From positions 1 through 6,965 of the forward strand of contig JAOUAE010000068.1 of assembly GCA_029861085.1 (NCBI GenBank): a stretch of DNA of 6,965 bases, given 5' to 3'. The stretch comes from Candidatus Nitrosopumilus sp. Its GTDB lineage: Archaea > Thermoproteota > Nitrososphaeria > Nitrososphaerales > Nitrosopumilaceae. Under the pieces are notes generated by a model. That model worked only from the letters and a program-made list of their open reading frames with translations. It was not told where the DNA came from and made no database searches. Both the position numbers and the translations under genes were made by a program. This document shows positions 5,318-6,965 of the stretch, piece by piece; the stretch's first letter is position 1; each line of letters opens with the position of its first letter.

Positions 5318-6965
5318 TTATAACCACTTTTTATTTCTGAACCACAACATCATCACCAACACAATTATTCCCATAACCCCAATCATGACAAAGTAGCTTC
5401 CATCCCATTCCAGCTCGGGAACATATGAGAAATTTGTCCCGTAGATTCCGGCAATGAATGTGATTGGGATAAATATGCTAGCTATGATGGTGAGGGTCTT
5501 CATGACCTCATTCATTTTGTTGCCAATGCTTGAAAGGTATGTGTCAAGCATCCCGCCTATCATTTCCCTTAGCCCTTCAATGTTGTCCATCACCTGAACG
5601 GTATGGTTGTATACGTCATGAAGATATGTCCGAGTGGATTCTTCTATTAGATCAGACTCCATCCTGTCAAATCTGTCAATCACTTCCCGGGTCGGCCAGA
5701 TGGACTTTCTCAATGTCACCATTTCACGTTTTAATGTGTGAATGGTTTGCAAGGTCTTAGGGGTGGGATTATTCATCAATTCTTCCTCGAGTTCTTCTGA
5801 TTGCATTCCAATCTTCTCCATTATCACATAGTAATAGTCAATTATTGCATCAACTAGAGCATAAGCCAAATAGTCACTCTTTTTCTCCCGTATTTTTCCT
5901 ACAGAATTTTTGAGTCTTTCTCTGATGGGATCAAAGATATCGTCCTTTGTTTCCTGAAACAACAAGATGTAGTTTTTTCCAACTATGATGCTGATCTGCT
6001 CCATGAAAAGTTGATTTTCTGAAAGTATGTGTGGAAGCTTTAGAATTATCTGCAGATAATCCTCATGATTTTCTATTTTTGGGCGCAGCTCGGTGTTCAT
6101 GATGTCAGCCTGCACAAGACCGTGTAAGGAATGATACTGGCCAATTTTATGGATTACGTCTGCATCATGCAATCCAATTATGTTGGTCCAGGTTACCGTA
6201 GATTCTGCATCATCCGTATTAAGGCACTCATCTATTGTCTCTTTCATGTCATGCGAGAAATTTCCCTTGTCAAACTTGATCTGATCAAAGGTGATTTTTT
6301 CTACTAGTTTTTCCCCTACGTGTACCAGCGCCCCTGGATGCAGTCCCACGGTATCAGATAGCGTTGTTGTTGCATCATCAGGCTTTTTGTTTAGAAGTTT
6401 TGTAATGTTGGAGATATGGATAAAATCCGCCTTTCGCGTAATCTCTGTTACTTTTGAGGTCCTACTCACCACTCCCACTATTACAAATCCTGCTATGACG
6501 GAAAAAATAATGCTGACTGCAATGGGTACAAAGTTTCCATTTACAGCTGCTTCGTATATTGCCTGAACATCTGTTGACGTATTGATTTTTACAATAGAGC
6601 CAATTATCAGATCAACTAAAAAGAACATGAACGAAATGATTGCACCAATCACTATTGCAGTAACAGCTGTGATCTTTGGCGGTATGTCAATGTCCTTTTC
6701 GTGCTTGTATGGATAGATGTATTTTTTATTTTTTACAATCAAGATAGCTATTACGGTAATGATGATGGTGGACATTATCCACCAAGCAATAAACCACAGT
6801 CCTTGTCCAGAATCAATCTGCTCTATTCCGGAGATGAGATCCTGTATGTTGCCAGTCAATGGCAAGGACAAAAGTGAAGTTGCAACACCAATGAAAATTT
6901 GGTAGACAAATGCAAACACAAATCCCAGTACCAGTCTGTTTACGACGATACCTATTTGCTCTCTC
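5318..6965 (-). CDS. corA: CorA-family cation channel with extra N-terminal membrane domain (5' end outside window)
   Basis: The frame stays open to the window edge (in-frame codons to 6964), so the start is probably beyond it. A GTG at 6919 is the only in-window start candidate, but the residues before it (IGIVVNRLVLGF) read on into the same membrane helix. Residue numbers count from that GTG. An N-terminal domain has about four membrane helices: one crossing the GTG and reaching residue 20, then about 41-63, 84-108 and 131-153. A full CorA follows from about 165: 'TVTWTNIIGLHDADVIHKIG' (241-260), 'LHGLVQADIMNTELRPKIE' (265-283), a long charged stalk helix, TM1 (about 472-493), the signature loop, TM2 (about 510-527) and a basic end, RNKKWL. 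CorA forms pentameric Mg2+/Co2+ channels. The conserved YGMNF filter reads YGTNF (493-497), so selectivity may differ. It is the first visible gene of the operon. Confidence 0.88.
   Translation of the reverse strand, partial: REQIGIVVNRLVLGFVFAFVYQIFIGVATSLLSLPLTGNIQDLISGIEQIDSGQGLWFIAWWIMSTIIITVIAILIVKNKKYIYPYKHEKDIDIPPKITAVTAIVIGAIISFMFFLVDLIIGSIVKINTSTDVQAIYEAAVNGNFVPIAVSIIFSVIAGFVIVGVVSRTSKVTEITRKADFIHISNITKLLNKKPDDATTTLSDTVGLHPGALVHVGEKLVEKITFDQIKFDKGNFSHDMKETIDECLNTDDAESTVTWTNIIGLHDADVIHKIGQYHSLHGLVQADIMNTELRPKIENHEDYLQIILKLPHILSENQLFMEQISIIVGKNYILLFQETKDDIFDPIRERLKNSVGKIREKKSDYLAYALVDAIIDYYYVIMEKIGMQSEELEEELMNNPTPKTLQTIHTLKREMVTLRKSIWPTREVIDRFDRMESDLIEESTRTYLHDVYNHTVQVMDNIEGLREMIGGMLDTYLSSIGNKMNEVMKTLTIIASIFIPITFIAGIYGTNFSYVPELEWDGSYFVMIGVMGIIVLVMMLWFRNKKWL

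Noticed and set aside
6917..6919. GTG as the start codon of the CorA-like gene
   Set aside because: The frame remains open to the window edge, and the upstream residues continue the same hydrophobic helix, so the real start is probably outside the window. It cannot be fully excluded.

Overview
The window looks like chromosomal DNA from an ammonia-oxidising archaeon or a close relative (Nitrososphaerota/Thaumarchaeota, Nitrosopumilus-like). This is inferred from the AT-rich composition, TATA-like boxes placed so close to start codons that leaders are very short or absent, oligo-T after a stop codon as the likely terminator, frequent TTG starts, and the protein set (archaeal-type CorA, Kv-type K+ channel, PRC-barrel, SHOCT-like protein, CPA2 antiporter). 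No rRNA, tRNA or other taxon-defining marker is present. All supported genes lie on the minus strand, so transcription runs from high to low coordinates.

Region A (6965 to 2118) is a tightly packed four-gene operon. In order of transcription it holds a CorA-family cation channel with an extra N-terminal membrane domain (its 5' end runs off the window), a six-helix voltage-gated-type K+ channel with a C-terminal CxxC tail, a gamma-glutamyltransferase-like Ntn hydrolase without a signal peptide, and an N-formylglutamate amidohydrolase-family protein. Successive genes are separated by 1 nt, 5 nt and a 4-nt overlap, and two start with TTG, which suggests translational coupling. The set pairs two cation channels with two hydrolases whose families act on glutamyl compounds. 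The GGT-like protein keeps its catalytic threonine but has lost several residues that normally hold the gamma-glutamyl substrate, so its substrate is uncertain. This operon is the most interesting part of the window.

Region B (about 2117 to 1514) starts with a T-rich terminator and a TATA-like element. It then carries a tiny CxxC zinc-ribbon-like peptide of 29-31 residues and, 9 nt later, a protein of two PRC-barrel repeats.

Region C (about 1500 to 1) has its own TATA-like element followed by three closely spaced genes: a Lys-rich helical protein ending in a SHOCT-like domain, a 248-residue protein of unknown function, and the N-terminus of a Kef/CPA2-type monovalent cation:proton antiporter that leaves the window. 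Regions B and C are visibly more AT-rich than region A. There is no gene-free stretch longer than 300 bases. No mobile element, CRISPR array or stable RNA gene was seen.
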